Position numbers and translations under genes: made by a program
Part shown: positions 1 to 11,352 of the stretch, in pieces
Numbering within the stretch: the first letter of the stretch is position 1
How the letters are laid out: each line of letters starts with the position of its first letter
NCBI GenBank assembly: GCA_021014325.1
Contig: CM037467.1
Coordinates: forward strand, 4,650,001 to 4,714,000
Length of the DNA stretch: 64,000 nt
Direction: 5' to 3'
Source of the DNA: Plazaster borealis
Taxonomy: Eukaryota > Echinodermata > Asteroidea > Forcipulatida > Labidiasteridae
Notes under the pieces: model-generated
Database searches by the model: none
What the model saw: the letters and a program-made list of their open reading frames with translations, nothing else
What the model was told of the DNA's origin: nothing

Positions 1-359
1 TTAGTAATTACTCAAAATACATATTAGCATAAAACTGACTTGGTAACGAGCAACAGAGAGCTGTTGATAGTATAAAACATTGTGAGAAACGACTCCCTCT
101 GAAGTAACGTAGTTTTTGAGAAAGAGGTAATTTCTCACTAAAATAATAAAAAACTTCTTGCAAGAAGTTTTTATTCCTATTTGAAAGCACACAAATTTGT
201 ACAACAAGGGTGTTTTTTCTTTCATCATTTTCTCAGTTGCAACTTCGATTACCAATTGAGCCCAAATTTTCACAGGCTTGTTATTTTATGCATATGTTGG
301 GATACACCAAATGAGAACAATGGTCTTTGACAATTACCAAACGTGTACGATGCCTTTAA
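1..359 (+). mobile_element. MITE family A, copy A1 (cut by window start)
   Basis: Non-autonomous inverted-repeat element of about 360-390 bp, the commonest repeat in this window. Full copies start TTAAAGGCAYCGTACACGTT and end with the inverted form ...CGTGTACGATGCCTTTAA, so the ends are imperfect inverted repeats of about 26 bp next to a TTAA. The interior is conserved and includes a small palindrome around 'CTTCTTGCAAGAAG'. There is no transposase ORF; the short ORFs seen in each copy are by-products. The left terminus of this copy lies at or beyond the window edge. TTAA target use suggests mobilisation by a piggyBac-type transposase, which is inference. Confidence 0.85.
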
Positions 360-1753
360 TGTTCACTGCATCAACTGAGAGCACTATCGTCTGCGCGCAG
401 TGGTCATTTGTGTGTAAACAGGCAATCGATTCGAACTGCGAGTGCGTACACGTGCTGCTGGTAAACCACGGAGTTGCAAGCAACCGTTGATCGGCTCGTT
501 GTAGTGGGCGGGCTTTTAGACAACACTCAGTTATAAAACGGCTCGCAGGCCGCACGTAATTCCTTAATAATCAACGATTTCAGTACAATACTGTCTTGCA
601 GAGCAAACATCGTAAAGTGCTTTATACCGATGGAATTACTTGGTCTTATACAACAGTGACATTGGCTATGCCTACAATGGCAGTGAGTGTTGCATCTGAT
701 CGTTATTTTGCATGTAACACTACACTATAACCATGCTTGACTGTGGTATCTGTTTTCGCCGTAATTACTTTCTGCAACAGTAATATGTTGCATAGGTGGA
801 CTTCGGTTATCTTAAAAATATCCAGATTCTGAAATGTTGTATGTGCGGGATATAGAGGTTTATTTTAGTGTCGAGATTGTTCGAGGACTCCGGATTGAAT
901 GACTGTGTGCGTATAGTGTTAACCTAACTTCGTTCATCAAGCCGGTCTTTTCCCAAATGCAAATATCAAGACTCTGGGTTGAGAACACCGGAAGACACAG
1001 TAGTGCTGTTTATTGGAAGTGTTTGATGAAAACAGCTGTTTCTCCTACCTCTTATGGAAACGTCGTTATCACCTCCATCTAACTCAGTGTCGGGAAGCAG
1101 TGCCGAGACTACTCCGTCGTCAAAACATCCGCCAAACATTCCTTTTAACAAAAAACAAGTTTTTATACTTGACTGAAAACAAACCCATTGTATTTCCGTT
1201 AACACAGAAGTTTAGTGTTTATTTGTTAAAGGGACACTCGATCTGCGCAATTTTGAGATCAGAGCAACTCTTCTGGAAAAAGGGTTTCGAGCAATATTGA
1301 TAACATAGCGTCACGTACGGCTGCTTTTGACCATTGTCACCCTTAAAAGGAACATTGTTTCTTTGCCCAACACCTCAATGGAATTTGTGCGAGTGGACGG
1401 GATGTAACGCTCTCCCCGTTGGGGATTTTATAACTGCATGAACATCAAGGAAGGTGTCAGTGTTGAATGTGATCTTGTCCCGTGTATCGATCCGGTCTCC
1501 AATATCGCGCGCTCTTTATGTGCTTTAAAATTAGGAACGGATGATATTTTGTGTGTTGCACGTTCGTTTGGCGTTTCAGTACAAAGCTGCGGATACGCTA
1601 TATTCGGAAATTCAGTATTAAGCAAACACTTCGATGCACTAGATTCACCTATCGCCGGAGTAAGGGAGTTCCTTTTGAAACACTTTGAGGTCGAGTGGTG
1701 AATAACGTTGCCACTCTGTACTTTTTGCGTGTTTGGATTTGAAAGCCGTTACC
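360..1753. other. No gene recognised; upstream region of the Ly6 gene
   Basis: Unique-looking sequence with only short open frames on both strands and no recognisable domain. The stretch before 1754 should hold the promoter and 5' UTR of the Ly6-type gene. I see no convincing TATA box or other placeable promoter element, and further 5' non-coding exons cannot be excluded. Confidence 0.5.
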
Positions 1754-2047
1754 ATGGATGGGTCTGTATGGTTCAAAACAATAACTTGTACTGCCATCTT
1801 GTTTGCAGCTATGGTCGTGATGCGGTCAGGGTGGGGTGCGGCTTGGGAGGAGGGCGACTCCCGGCCCCTGAAGTGCTACACCTGCGCGGCCAACGACTTC
1901 GAGGAGGATTTCGAAGCCAAATTGTCCAGCTGTGAGAACGGGATGACGACCAGTACAGTGGAATGCCCGTACGAGATACACAGGGCAAGGAACGAAATCG
2001 GGAAGCCGGGCGTTGCCAACGACCACAAAGTATATCCGAGCTGCACG
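1754..2047 (+). CDS. Ly6/uPAR (LU domain) GPI-anchored protein, exon 1
   Basis: First coding exon of a small secreted, membrane-anchored three-finger protein; the specific function is unknown. The start is ATG at 1754 in an excellent context (ACCATGG); the open frame runs a little further up but has no other ATG. Residues 1-30 form a signal peptide with the hydrophobic core TCTAILFAAMVVM. The mature part begins with the hallmark CYTC (Cys41, Cys44), followed by Cys60, Cys71 and Cys97. The exon ends SCT at a donor ACG|GTAGGT in phase 0, 98 codons. It joins in frame to the exon at 10480, giving 173 aa with 12 cysteines in the mature part. This suits an LU domain, possibly with extra disulphides as in quiver/sleepless-like members. 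Family call is firm; subfamily is not. Confidence 0.85.
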
Positions 2048-2129
2048 GTAGGTCTTTCTCTCGTAGATCAGGGAGAAGAAAATCTATTTAAATCAGCGCC
2101 AAATTTCATAGAGATATTCACAGTAGCTT

Positions 2130-2285
2130 AGCACAACACAGCTAACAAGAATAAGGTTACCATCCAAATTACCATGTCACATGATACCATTTGTGACTGG
2201 TATCTTGCTTGTTTTTGCTTATGAGAACAATATGATGAGCGATATTTTCTAGTGTCTAAGCAGCTCTATGAAATTTAGCCCTGGT
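2130..2285. mobile_element. Repeat family C, copy C1
   Basis: Small inverted-repeat family found at least six times here. Its marks are 'aataaggttacca', then 'catgtcacatg...atttgtgactggtatc', then an end 'agcagctctatgaaatt.gggcc'; complete copies have this end inverted at the other side. This copy has mainly the right half. It carries no ORF and lies in the Ly6 intron. Confidence 0.6.
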
Positions 2286-2432
2286 TTCAAAAGTGTAAAT
2301 ATATACAATCTTACTCGTAGTTTTCAATACAAACCATTGACAAAATTGAACTGTTGTCACGTGGTAAGAAAAACGCAGAGTTTTGTAAGAAGTGGCAGTA
2401 TCCGTTGTTACTCAAATACATTGTTAAAACGA

Positions 2433-3200
2433 GTCAGAATTGACCCGGATTCTGGGTATGATGTGGCCAGATCCATTTCTGGGTCATAGTTGACCCGGAC
2501 TATGGGTGTGATAGGGCCAGTCAGAATTGACCCGGATTCTGGGTATGATGTGGCCAGACCCATTTCTGGGTCAGAATTGACCCGGATTCTGGGTATGATG
2601 TGGCCAGACCCATTTCTGGGTCATAATTGACTCGGATTCTGGGTATGATAGGGCCAGTCAGAATTGACCCGGATTCTGGGTATGATGTGGCCAGACCCAT
2701 TTCTGGGTCAGAATTGACCCGGATTCTGGGTATGATGTGGCCAGACCCATTTCTGGGTCACAATTGACCTGGATTCTGGGTATGATGTGGCCAGACCCAT
2801 TTCTGGGTCAGAATTGACCCGGATTCTGGGTATGATAGGGCCAGTCAGAATTGACCTGGATTCTGGGTATGATAGGGCCAGACCCATTTCTGGGTCAGAA
2901 TTGACCCGGATTTTGGGTATGATATGGCCAGACACCTTTTAGGGTCAGACTTGACCCGGATTATGGGTATGATGTGGCCAGACCCATTTCTGGGTCAGAA
3001 TTGACCCGGATTATGGTTATGATGTGGCCAGACACATTTATGGGTCAGAATTGACCCGGATTATGGGTATGATAGGGTCAGACCCATTTCTGGGTCAGAA
3101 TTTACCCGGATTATGGGTGTGGTAGGGCCAGTCAGAATTGACCTGGATTCTGGGTATGATGGGGTCAGACCCATTTTCTGGGTCAGTATGACACGGAGTC
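2433..3200. repeat. 50-bp minisatellite derived from family G core
   Basis: About fifteen head-to-tail units of about 50 bp, plus some shortened units, built on 'TTGACCCGGATTCTGGGTAT' followed by 'GATGTGGCCAGACCCATTTC' and 'TGGGTCAGAA'. The unit is rich in GGGTC/GACCC inverted motifs. The same words form the core of the dispersed family G elements (for example 43176-43410), so the array looks like local amplification of one such element. The open frames crossing it are periodic peptides caused by the repeat, not genes. Confidence 0.9.
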
Positions 3201-3404
3201 TGTGTCAAAATGCTTCTGTGTCAATCTGACGCGGAATTCGGGAGTGTTTAGAGTACAGTTTTAGGTGAGGTAAATAGTTAGGTAACAGTCGTCTAGTTGT
3301 TTTCTTCACCAATGCCAACTCAAATATGCCCTGACTTAAACCCCCCAAAAAACTAACAAATCAAGGAACAAACCGCAAAGGAAACTGACCGGCTACATTA
3401 TAAA

Positions 3405-3530
3405 GATTGTGTCCTTGAGCAAGGCACTTTATAATAATTGCTTCTCTCCACCCAGAAGTACAAATGGGTACCGGGGAGAGCTGGGAGAGTAACTTGCGAT
3501 GGACCGGTATCCTTTCAATATAAATATTCT
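3405..3530 (+). mobile_element. SINE core fragment
   Basis: Contains 'TGTCCTTGAGCAAGGCACTT', then 'ATAATTGCTTCTC', 'TACAAATGGGTACC' and 'TTGCGATGGACCGGTATCC'. This block follows the tRNA-derived head in many deuterostome SINEs. No A/B-box head is visible here, so it is a 5'-truncated fragment. Confidence 0.6.
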
Positions 3531-3802
3531 CAGTCGTTCAATGCCATTGAAACTGGATCTAAAGTCCGGTTTGATAAGCCATTGGCTCAGGAAAGACTTT
3601 ACCTTTTTTACTTTATACTTTCACTGGGCCTTCAAAGCCCTGCAGGAAAAAAAGACTACACTGATGCGACCCACATTGGGAATCTGGTGCAATAACCACT
3701 AAGCTTAAACCAGGAGGTTATAAAATAATACAGGAGTGTGATTTATCGGGTTTTTGTTTGTCCTGATGTCAGAATTTTCTCAACATCGCCGCCAGCCTTC
3801 CC

Positions 3803-4214
3803 TTAAAGGGATTTTATACGTCTGATAATTGGAACCCCCTGTGTGTTTCATTCCTATATTACAGTTGTAGATATATAGCTTATCATAAAACTAAAACTAA
3901 CCTGTGAAATTTTAATTTCAAAAGGTGGTAGCGTTTTTGAGATATTGCCGAAAATCTGGAGCGGTTAAGTCCACGCACAGGAAGAACAATCTGCAATTGG
4001 AATTGACAATCTGAGAAACTTTACTGTTAGTAACGCTTCTCAGATTCAAATTTTGTGGGATAAAAATTAATATCTTTTTCCACAACCGCAGTACTTCTAC
4101 GCGAAAAGTTTCTCAAAATGGATTATACTGTCCAAAGCTGCTTTAAATCTTACCAATTAAGTTTTTATTGCCATTAATTTTCAGAGTCATTACTTAATGT
4201 ATACAGACCCTTTT
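3803..4214 (+). mobile_element. MITE family B, copy B1
   Basis: Family B shares the ends of family A (TTAAAGG-RTNGTATACGTTTGG-type) but has a different interior, marked by 'tttcatttcaaaaggtggtagcgtttttgagatattgccgaaaatctgg' read in pieces and a late 'ttctcaaaatgcattatat'. The left TTAA is intact; the right end 'cagaccctttt' is degenerate. Non-coding. Confidence 0.8.
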
Positions 4215-4880
4215 GTGTCAAAACTTGTACTTTTCCCAATTATGCACAGAGTCTGTAAATCTCCTGAATTGTAACATCCGATATTGGGCACCAGGTCTAG
4301 AATAAGGGGGAACCCAGGCCGGCAAGCTGTTTTTCAGAAATGTTCACATTCGTAAGCTCTCATATCTGATTATAGGCCTATAAATGTTGCCCTTGCTGTC
4401 TGGGCGTGCAAAACAAAATGAGGTTTAACATTGTGTTGATATTGCACATTAATTTGGTGCCCTATATTGGGCCGGTTACCCCCCCCCCCCTCCCATTGTG
4501 TCTTCATTCTATTTTGGTCTCAGGAATTCTGAAGGAAGATTTTTTGTTTTTTATTTAGATATTTCCGTTCATTTTTCTATTTTTATTTCGAGACTCTCTG
4601 TGCCAAATATCGGGTATGGTATTGTACAAAACAAATCCTGCAACGTTTTTATCTTTTTCTCACTAACAATTAATAGATGCGTATTTTGTTACAGATTCAC
4701 GTTTTCTTTTAACTAAAAGGCTTGCGGTTATTTTCGGAAAAAATATCCGGAATTGTTTGTAATCCAAAGATTATTCTTCATAACACTTGATACCATGTGC
4801 CAATTTTTCCTGAAAAGCAGCTATGACCCGAATACTACCATCCGCAAGAATTTATTGTCACCCAATACTCTGTAATATTT
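4215..4880. other. Intronic sequence without recognised feature
   Basis: AT-rich, with a homopolymer C run at about 4481-4492. Short open frames only. No repeat family that I can name. Confidence 0.5.
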
Positions 4881-5440
4881 CGATATCCCAAATCATAAGC
4901 ACAATGGACAAAAACTCATTGAAAAAACACCAACCGTTTTCTCGAAAACGCGACAGCCAAATCTAATAAAATTTGTACGGGTTGAGTGTTTAGTGTTGTG
5001 GGGTGGTTTTTTTTCATTTTCCCCCAGTTTTTCTGCAAACTAAAGGCTGACTATGAATGCAATGTTCCGAACGATATCCCAAATCATAAGCACAATGAAC
5101 ACAAAATTACTGACATCAACCATTTAAAATTACATCAACCGTTTTCTCCAAAATGCGACAGCCAAATTTAGTGGAATTTGTACGGGATGAGTGCAGTTTT
5201 TGTTATTTTCATTTCCCCCCAATTTTTCTGTAAACCAGAGCCTGGCTATAAAATGCAATGTTCGAACGATATCCCAAATCGTAAGCACAATGAACACAAA
5301 ATTACTGACTCAACATCAACCGGTTTCTCGAAAACGCGACAGCCAAATTGTATGAAATTTGTACGGGATGAGTGTAGTTTTTGTTATTTTCATTTTCCAC
5401 CATTTTTTTCTGCAAACCAAAGCCTGGCTATGAATGCGAT
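4881..5440. repeat. Tandem repeat, three units of about 193 bp
   Basis: The word 'CGATATCCCAAATC' recurs at 4881, 5072 and 5267. Each time it is followed by 'TAAGCACAATGRACA', 'CCGTTTTCTC', 'CGCGACAGCCAAAT', 'TTTGTACGGG' and 'CTATGAATGC'-type words. Periods are 191 and 195 bp. Copies differ by scattered substitutions. The last unit fades after about 5440. No coding potential is shared between units. Confidence 0.85.
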
Positions 5441-7239
5441 GTTCCAAACGGTTTTATCCTGTAAACGAAATTGCTTTTCCGAACCTGAAAATATATTAAC
5501 CAGGCATTCCGCATTCTGTATTTATAAATTGCCAATTTGCAAACGCCCAGGCCATCTTGAAATTCGATTCTTACGACAGAAATATTCAATTCCAGAAATC
5601 AATTTCTTTCCGCTGGCATAACCAAAAATAAAATAACGTAATAAAAAAAGCATATGTTTCCTTAAAAGATGAAAAAATTGAATATTTGGGTTGGAGAAAT
5701 ATGTAGTAATTTTTAAACGATCATTAAACTTCATTCTGGATAAATGTTTGTTGACTATGATGCTGTTTACGACACGTAATCTGACATATGCCTTTGTTTC
5801 AGTGTTACAATGTACCAGTATATGTAACAGTTAAACACACTGACAGAATATTACGGCTGAGTAGACACGTGTTCAAAAGGGACACTTTAAACATGGGTAC
5901 CCCCACCAGCACAATTTGTTGAAACATTCAAATGTTAGAGAGAAATTAAAATAAATACAAACGAATGCCAAACAAGTTCTGTAAAACGACTTTCGACCTT
6001 TCCCTAGTGTATAATTTTCCGCCTCATTAGTGCAGTCTGTTGATCGTTGAAGTTACATTTGTCACGGGCAAATGAAATATTACAAATAATGACCCTGAAA
6101 CGAGTCAACGAGGGCAAGGCCAGTTTTGGGTCGAATTTGACTCGAATACGGACCATTAATTTTTAAGAGGACTGTTGTCAATACAACCTGGAATCCAAGA
6201 GAAAATAAAAGCAGGTCAACAAACTCAAATCCCGTAAGTGGATCAACATACCTTTTGTGTCACCGAGTGGTCCGGAATATGGTTTTATTTAACTCAGAAT
6301 ATGTATAAGAGAGTAATTTTGAAAACAAAAAGTTGCACGCTGCTGTAAACCAAACACTCTTATGCCCTAAGTACAGTCAATCCGGATTCGAGTCAAGTTT
6401 GTTTCTCGTCAACCGTACGACTCCCCAACAACCCCTCGCTCTCTGAAATATTCATCTTCGACTATTCGGGATGCCCGTTTTGTGATTTCGCTTACCGCTC
6501 AGGATGCTGCGGCTATTACTGCAGATCTATACAGTATTGGGTATCCTAGATTGGTATTCTGCCTCCTCCCTTTGCGCGGGGTATTATCCGATCTAAGACC
6601 ACGCCACATCGTGTTTCTATTAGCGGTAGCGGAGGATGATATGCGATACGAGGGATTTCCAAACAAGTTCCGTCGTGGCCGTCTCCCTCGAACGAGCTAA
6701 ACCTTCTTTATCTCCCTATTTTTCCCAACAGCACAAGAGACGAAACTCGATCCTCCAATTGTTGTTGTTTTTTCCCTCCTGCCGTGCGTGGTCTGCCTTT
6801 AATGGTTACACGTACGGCCTCTCGTATCCGCCTAGTTTATGAGCTATGATTGATCGGATCGCACGTGAGGTACGGTAGACTGAGAGAGAGCGAGAGAGAG
6901 AGAGAAAACGTGCCTGGTTTCGTCCAGGCTTTTTTGTATCAATTGGGATAGAAGTTTCCATCGATGCAAATCAAATGAAGATTCAAGAGGTTTAATGTTG
7001 CTAACCGAACGGGGGAGCTTTGGGTTCCTGTATGTGACAGGTTGAAGACAAAACGCGAGTTCGAAACGTCAAGTAATCCACCGGTTCTTCTCAGAACCAC
7101 ACAAACCGACTAAAAGAGATTTAATACAGGTTATCTCTACAAGTACAAACAATCATTTTATTGTACCTTCGCCATGCATACCTTTAAAAAATCTTACCAT
7201 TGTTATAATATTTTTTTAATGAGTATGTCTAGCTGTGCT
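5441..7239. other. Intronic sequence without recognised gene
   Basis: Contains a weak family G fragment near 6085-6150 ('gggtcgaatttgactcg') and a short GA microsatellite at about 6883-6906. The open frames between 6480 and 6840 show no domain or splice context that I can support. Confidence 0.5.
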
Positions 7240-7599
7240 TTAAAGGTATCGTTCACGTTTGGTAATGACTCAAAACAAAAATTAGCATAAAAACTTACTT
7301 GGTAACAAGCAACGGAGAGCTGTTGATAGTATAAAACATTGTGAGAAACGACTCCCTCTGAAGTGACGTAGTTTTTGAGATAGAGGTAATTTCTCACTAA
7401 AATAAAAAAAACTTCTTGCCAGAAGTTTTTATTCCTATCTAAAAGCACACAAACTTGTACAACAAGGGTGTTTTTTCTTTCATCATTTTCTTGCAACTTC
7501 GATGACCAATTGAGCTCAAATTTTCACAGGCTTGTTATTTTATGCATATGTTTAGAACACTGGTCTTTGACAATTTCCAAACGTGTTCAGTGCCTTTAA
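7240..7599 (+). mobile_element. MITE family A, copy A2
   Basis: TTAA at both ends (7240-7243 and 7596-7599) with ends AAAGGTATCGTTCACGTTTG and the inverted CGTGTTCAGTGCCTTTAA. Same interior and orientation as A1. Confidence 0.9.
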
Positions 7600-7751
7600 A
7601 TCGATAACTACAGTCTTTAATGAACTATTAATTTCTGCGTATTTAATTACCATGTTTATAACTTTCCACGGAGTTCCTAGTAAGTTTCTGGTAGCACCAT
7701 GTACATGAATTAACTCTCTATAAGAATAAGGAGTAAAACACAGATGTCGGT

Positions 7752-7870
7752 ACATCTCAAAAACTGGGGTGTTAAAATTGACACCGTGGGTGTTTTCACA
7801 TATAAATACAAAAGAGAGAATCAAAATTAGCATAATATGGTGTTAAGATAACACCAATGTAATTTTGTTG
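7752..7870 (+). mobile_element. Repeat family F fragment
   Basis: 'AACTGGGGTGTTAAAATTGA' followed by 'CACCGTGGGTGTTTTCACAT' and a later 'GTGTTAAGATAACACCAATG'. It matches the complete copy at 41159-41349 but lacks its outer ACACTGTAAAA terminus. It begins shortly after the right end of copy A2. Confidence 0.6.
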
Positions 7871-9184
7871 GCAGAAATTAGTGTCTTTTTTGAGCATGCA
7901 GTTTAGGGTGACCACGTAAAAACGTGGTACAATTAAAGCGAAAATACGTGCATTTTTACACGCGCGTACTAAGCGGCTGACAAGCGCCTAGTAGCACCCG
8001 AAAGTTTTTTAACAAGCGTGCGCGCAGAGCAGTCACTTATGGTTGGCCAATCAACGTTGATTTCCAGTGCTTCCCTTCCAGGGGTTAGTGACGAGAGGTA
8101 TCGATACGCCATGGTAACGAGGTTGGCACCGGTGGTTCACAGACCTGAAAATGTGACGTCAGAAGTTCATGCAACAGTCGTGACATGAATCGCTGGGTAC
8201 GAGTTAAGTTTTAACAGAACAGTCGTGCGGAACCGGTGCCGCATGTCTTCGAGAAGTTGAAGTTGTATAAAGAGATAAAGCGACAGGACGTGAGCGAGCA
8301 TGCTGGACTCGCATCAATTCAATTTGGGATACTCGTCCCCGTCCAGAGTTAGGTTTTATTTTATTTTCTTATTGTACGTGACCCGACGGTGGGATGAATT
8401 GTCTCCATGGTTTGGGAGTCATGAAACGCAAGAGGCCCTTCCTCGGACAACTGTTCAAATAGATCGTCAAGACTCTGCAACGCGTTCACGTATAGAGATC
8501 CCACAACCTGGAAGGTTGACTGTTCATGAAAAGCCTCGCGTTGTCCACACAAATTACAATATAAACCGTTTCTACTGGTTGGTTTAATTAAATAGACCCG
8601 CTTACCTCTGGTTAATATAAGTAAAAGTCTGTCAATAAGCTATCCCTTTTTCGAATAAAACCATCTTTGAATTCCCACCCGCATTATTACGGCATGAATT
8701 TAGAAAAACAATACAAACACGACCGATTCGGTTAAAAGGAGTTTGTTTATTTTCAAAGGAAAGATTGCGACTTTATACGGGTCGGCCGCTCTGTAGAAAT
8801 AGAGATCAAATATTGATAATGGTAGCAAGACTGTCATGAAAGACTTGGAGATGATTTCTGTCTGCATGGCTGAAGTGTTTAGTCTGTAGTGTTTGAAGCA
8901 CGTTTTTGTCCCCTGAGCTTTTTTTTATAGCTGGGTGACTTTCCACGCGATGGGGTCAAGCTGAGGTCAAAAAGCGAAAACTTTGCCATAATGAGAAAGC
9001 AAGAACTTTGCTTATGAGATATTACGCACGCTGAACGGATCAGGAGATACATCTTCGTTTGAAGTTTATAGCACAATAGTTTTGTCGGATTGTCAGGAAC
9101 ACGAAATGGGTCATGCTGTTTTTCATTGCAGTCAGCTAGGCGTGATAAAGGACAAAGTTTAGTACTCTCATTTATATCTCAATC
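7871..9184. other. No gene supported
   Basis: About 8020-8340 is more GC-rich than its surroundings. It holds ATG GCTG-like starts (for example at 8300) with short open frames, but no domain and no convincing splice partners. The rest is AT-rich with no recognised repeat. Confidence 0.45.
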
Positions 9185-9570
9185 TTAAAGGCATCGTACA
9201 CGTTTGGTAATTAGAGCCTAATGTTTGTTTCAAATTTAAAAAGTTGTAGATAATAATACCATAAAACTAACCTGTGAAAATTTCATTTCAAAAGGTGGTA
9301 GCGTTTTTGAGATATTCCCGAAAATCTAGAGCGGTTATGTCCTTGCAGGAAGAATAATCTGCATTGGAATACACACTCTGAGAAGCGTTACTCAGATTCA
9401 AATGTTTTGGGGGATAAGAAGTGATATATTTTTTCCATAACCGCAGTACTCTGAAATGAAATGTTTCTCAAAATGCATTATATAATCCAAAGCTGCTGTA
9501 CTTCTTACCAAGTAAGTTTTTATTGCCATTAATTATCAGAGTCATTACCAAACGTGTACGATACCTTTAA
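9185..9570 (+). mobile_element. MITE family B, copy B2 (best preserved)
   Basis: 386 bp with TTAA at both ends (9185-9188, 9567-9570). The termini AAAGGCATCGTACACGTTTG and the inverted CGTGTACGATACCTTT match family A ends almost base for base, while the interior is family B. This copy best shows that A and B share termini. Confidence 0.9.
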
Positions 9571-9984
9571 CACTAACTGGTCTGTATTTTGCACCAAATT
9601 TCCAATCCTCCAGAGAAAAGTTAGACTTGACTCAAGTCCCAATCCCGTGCCATCGCCATAAAACTATTGTTTTGTGATGGTCTGCATTCCCCAACCTGTT
9701 CCGCACGCGGGACCACATTTTGACGGCGAGCGCGCACTGTACGGCTTGTTTGCTAGTTGGCGCGATATGCTTGGGGACCTCTCGCACGAGAACGGGACTT
9801 GAATCAAGTCTAGAGAAAAGTAGGCCAATCCGTCCAAAGAAGAGATAATTTTACAAATTCTGAAAAATTGCAATTGCCCATTCCGATTCCCGAAATCGGA
9901 TGGTATAGCGTGATTGTATTGAACATGAACTAGACGGACAAAATTCGACAACCGTTCCGAGTTGGACCAGACCGTCTGCAATCT

Positions 9985-10222
9985 AAAAACTCCCAGGTAA
10001 GAATGGACCCGGTTCCAGGTCCCAAGGGGGCGTGGCGGGCTGACTCATTTGTTGTTCAGTGTGACCCGGAATTTGTTTCAAAATGACAAAGAAATGGTTC
10101 AAACTGACGTAGAATCCGAGCTAAATCCCATTTTTTTTACCAGCTTCCGGTTGAGCCTGTTGGGTCAAGCCCCTGAAACCCGGAATCCGGGTTAAATCCG
10201 ACCAGGAGTTTGTAGAGTGTGG
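9985..10222. mobile_element. Family G element, degenerate copy
   Basis: GGGTC/GACCC words ('gacccggttccagg', 'gtgacccggaattt', 'ccggaatccgggttaaatcc') end with 'aggagtttgtagagtgtgg', a decayed form of the family terminus CACTCTAAAAACTC read in reverse. It sits just before the second Ly6 exon. Confidence 0.6.
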
Positions 10223-10479
10223 TCCAACTTGAAACTGTCTCGATTCTTCATGAGCATATTATTCACTATACCAGCCAGCTTTAAAACCGCACTTGGCACT
10301 TTCTTGGAATTGGGACAAGAACACTTGGCGTGAAGTGAAATGTAACATTTCTGGCTTACATTTTACAAATGCTATACGATGGGTTAATGCCAAATGGTGT
10401 ATCCAACCGGACGAAATTGTTTAAAACAAGAAATCCAGGCATCATAAGTTAACTTTTGGCCATTTTGCATTCCCTACAG

Positions 10480-10707
10480 GTGGTGAAACAGAAAGCTGCT
10501 GGCGCTGTCACGAGCTACACGAGGGGATGCAAATTTTTCACGAACTGCACGGAGATAAAGGAATGCGAAGAATCCATGGACAATTCTGGAGTTTGTCGGT
10601 CTTGCTGCGACACAGATCTGTGTAATTCGGCCCAGTCATCTATACGCACTGTACATGGGCTATGGACACTAGCCGCCATCTTGGTTGCTATGGTAACGAG
10701 TAGTTGA
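10480..10707 (+). CDS. Ly6/uPAR (LU domain) GPI-anchored protein, last exon
   Basis: Second coding exon, 75 codons plus TGA, after acceptor TCCCTACAG|. It continues the frame of the exon at 1754 in phase 0 (residues 99-173). It carries Cys115, Cys121, Cys127, Cys137 and the diagnostic C-terminal LU signature CCDTDLCN (Cys140, Cys141, Cys146, Asn147). Asn120 in NCT is a possible N-glycosylation site. After SAQSSIRTVHG comes the hydrophobic tail LWTLAAILVAMV with nothing polar after it but TSS, a typical GPI-attachment signal; cleavage near Asn147-Ser148 is likely. The product should be a cell-surface, lipid-anchored three-finger protein. Confidence 0.9.
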   Translation: MVKQKAAGAVTSYTRGCKFFTNCTEIKECEESMDNSGVCRSCCDTDLCNSAQSSIRTVHGLWTLAAILVAMVTSS

Positions 10708-11122
10708 GGAAGTCTTGATGAGAGGATTTTGTTTGCCGACTTAATTAGGATATGTTGACGAGCGATTCTAGTCCAACTTAAGGTGGAAAGATGGAAGGCA
10801 TTAAACTAAGAGACCTCCAACGGATTTTTTTTAACGAGGCACACACAGACAGTCATCTGATTGTGTTGTTTGTAACTTTTGCACTGAAGTGTTTTAACAG
10901 AGGGTCGATCTTCATCCAAGAGAGAATATTTTCATCTGAGATATGAAAACATCTTATCGAACCGCTGATTAACCTTCCAAAGCATACATGGTTACGATCT
11001 ATGACTCGAATTTGGGTAAGAAGAACGAGGTGAAAATTTAGGCCAGAGACAATGGAGGAAAGCGGTGAAACTGATGACCATTACGGTCCGCAATCAACTT
11101 AATTTCCGTCCCTGTGAATAAA
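10708..11122 (+). other. Probable 3' UTR of the Ly6-type gene
   Basis: Non-coding sequence after the TGA. A canonical AATAAA lies at 11117-11122 in 'gtgaataaaatggg'. The true cleavage site is not known, so the right limit is the signal itself. Confidence 0.4.
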
Positions 11123-11224
11123 ATGGGTGAAAGAAATCCGTATCAGGATAGATACAAGCTGCGTCAAAAAGTAGCTGCTCACATTTCACTGTGCAGCATG
11201 AGTAAATTAATAAAAAGTAACTGA

Positions 11225-11352
11225 ATATGTGAAACGTAACTGCAGACGTAACATTAAACTTAAATACACACGTAACGTGAAACGTAATTGCACACATAAC
11301 GTAAAACGTAAATACACGTAATGTGAAACGTAACTGCAGCTGTAACGTAACC
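11225..11352. repeat. Short tandem repeat, GTAAC/CGTAA motif
   Basis: Repeated 'acgtaacgtgaaacgtaactgcag' words, about 18-24 bp apart and imperfect ('cacgtaacgtgaaacgtaat', 'cacgtaatgtgaaacgtaac', 'ctgtaacgtaacctgcag'). Confidence 0.7.

Larger units (their letters stand above)
2048..10479 (+). other. Intron of the Ly6-type gene
   Basis: Inferred 8.4 kb intron between donor G|GTAGGT at 2048 and acceptor TCCCTACAG| ending at 10479. It joins phase 0 to phase 0 and is packed with repeats annotated separately (families A, B, C, G, a SINE and tandem arrays). I found no additional LU-type exon inside it, and the two flanking exons already give a complete domain. Confidence 0.75.

Noticed and set aside
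2708..2935. Repetitive peptide ORF in the 50-bp minisatellite
   Set aside because: Frame stays open only because of the repeat period; no gene context.
8300..8587. 95-codon ORF starting MLDSHQFNLG
   Set aside because: No domain, overlapped by a frame on the other strand, lies in the Ly6 intron, no splice partner found.
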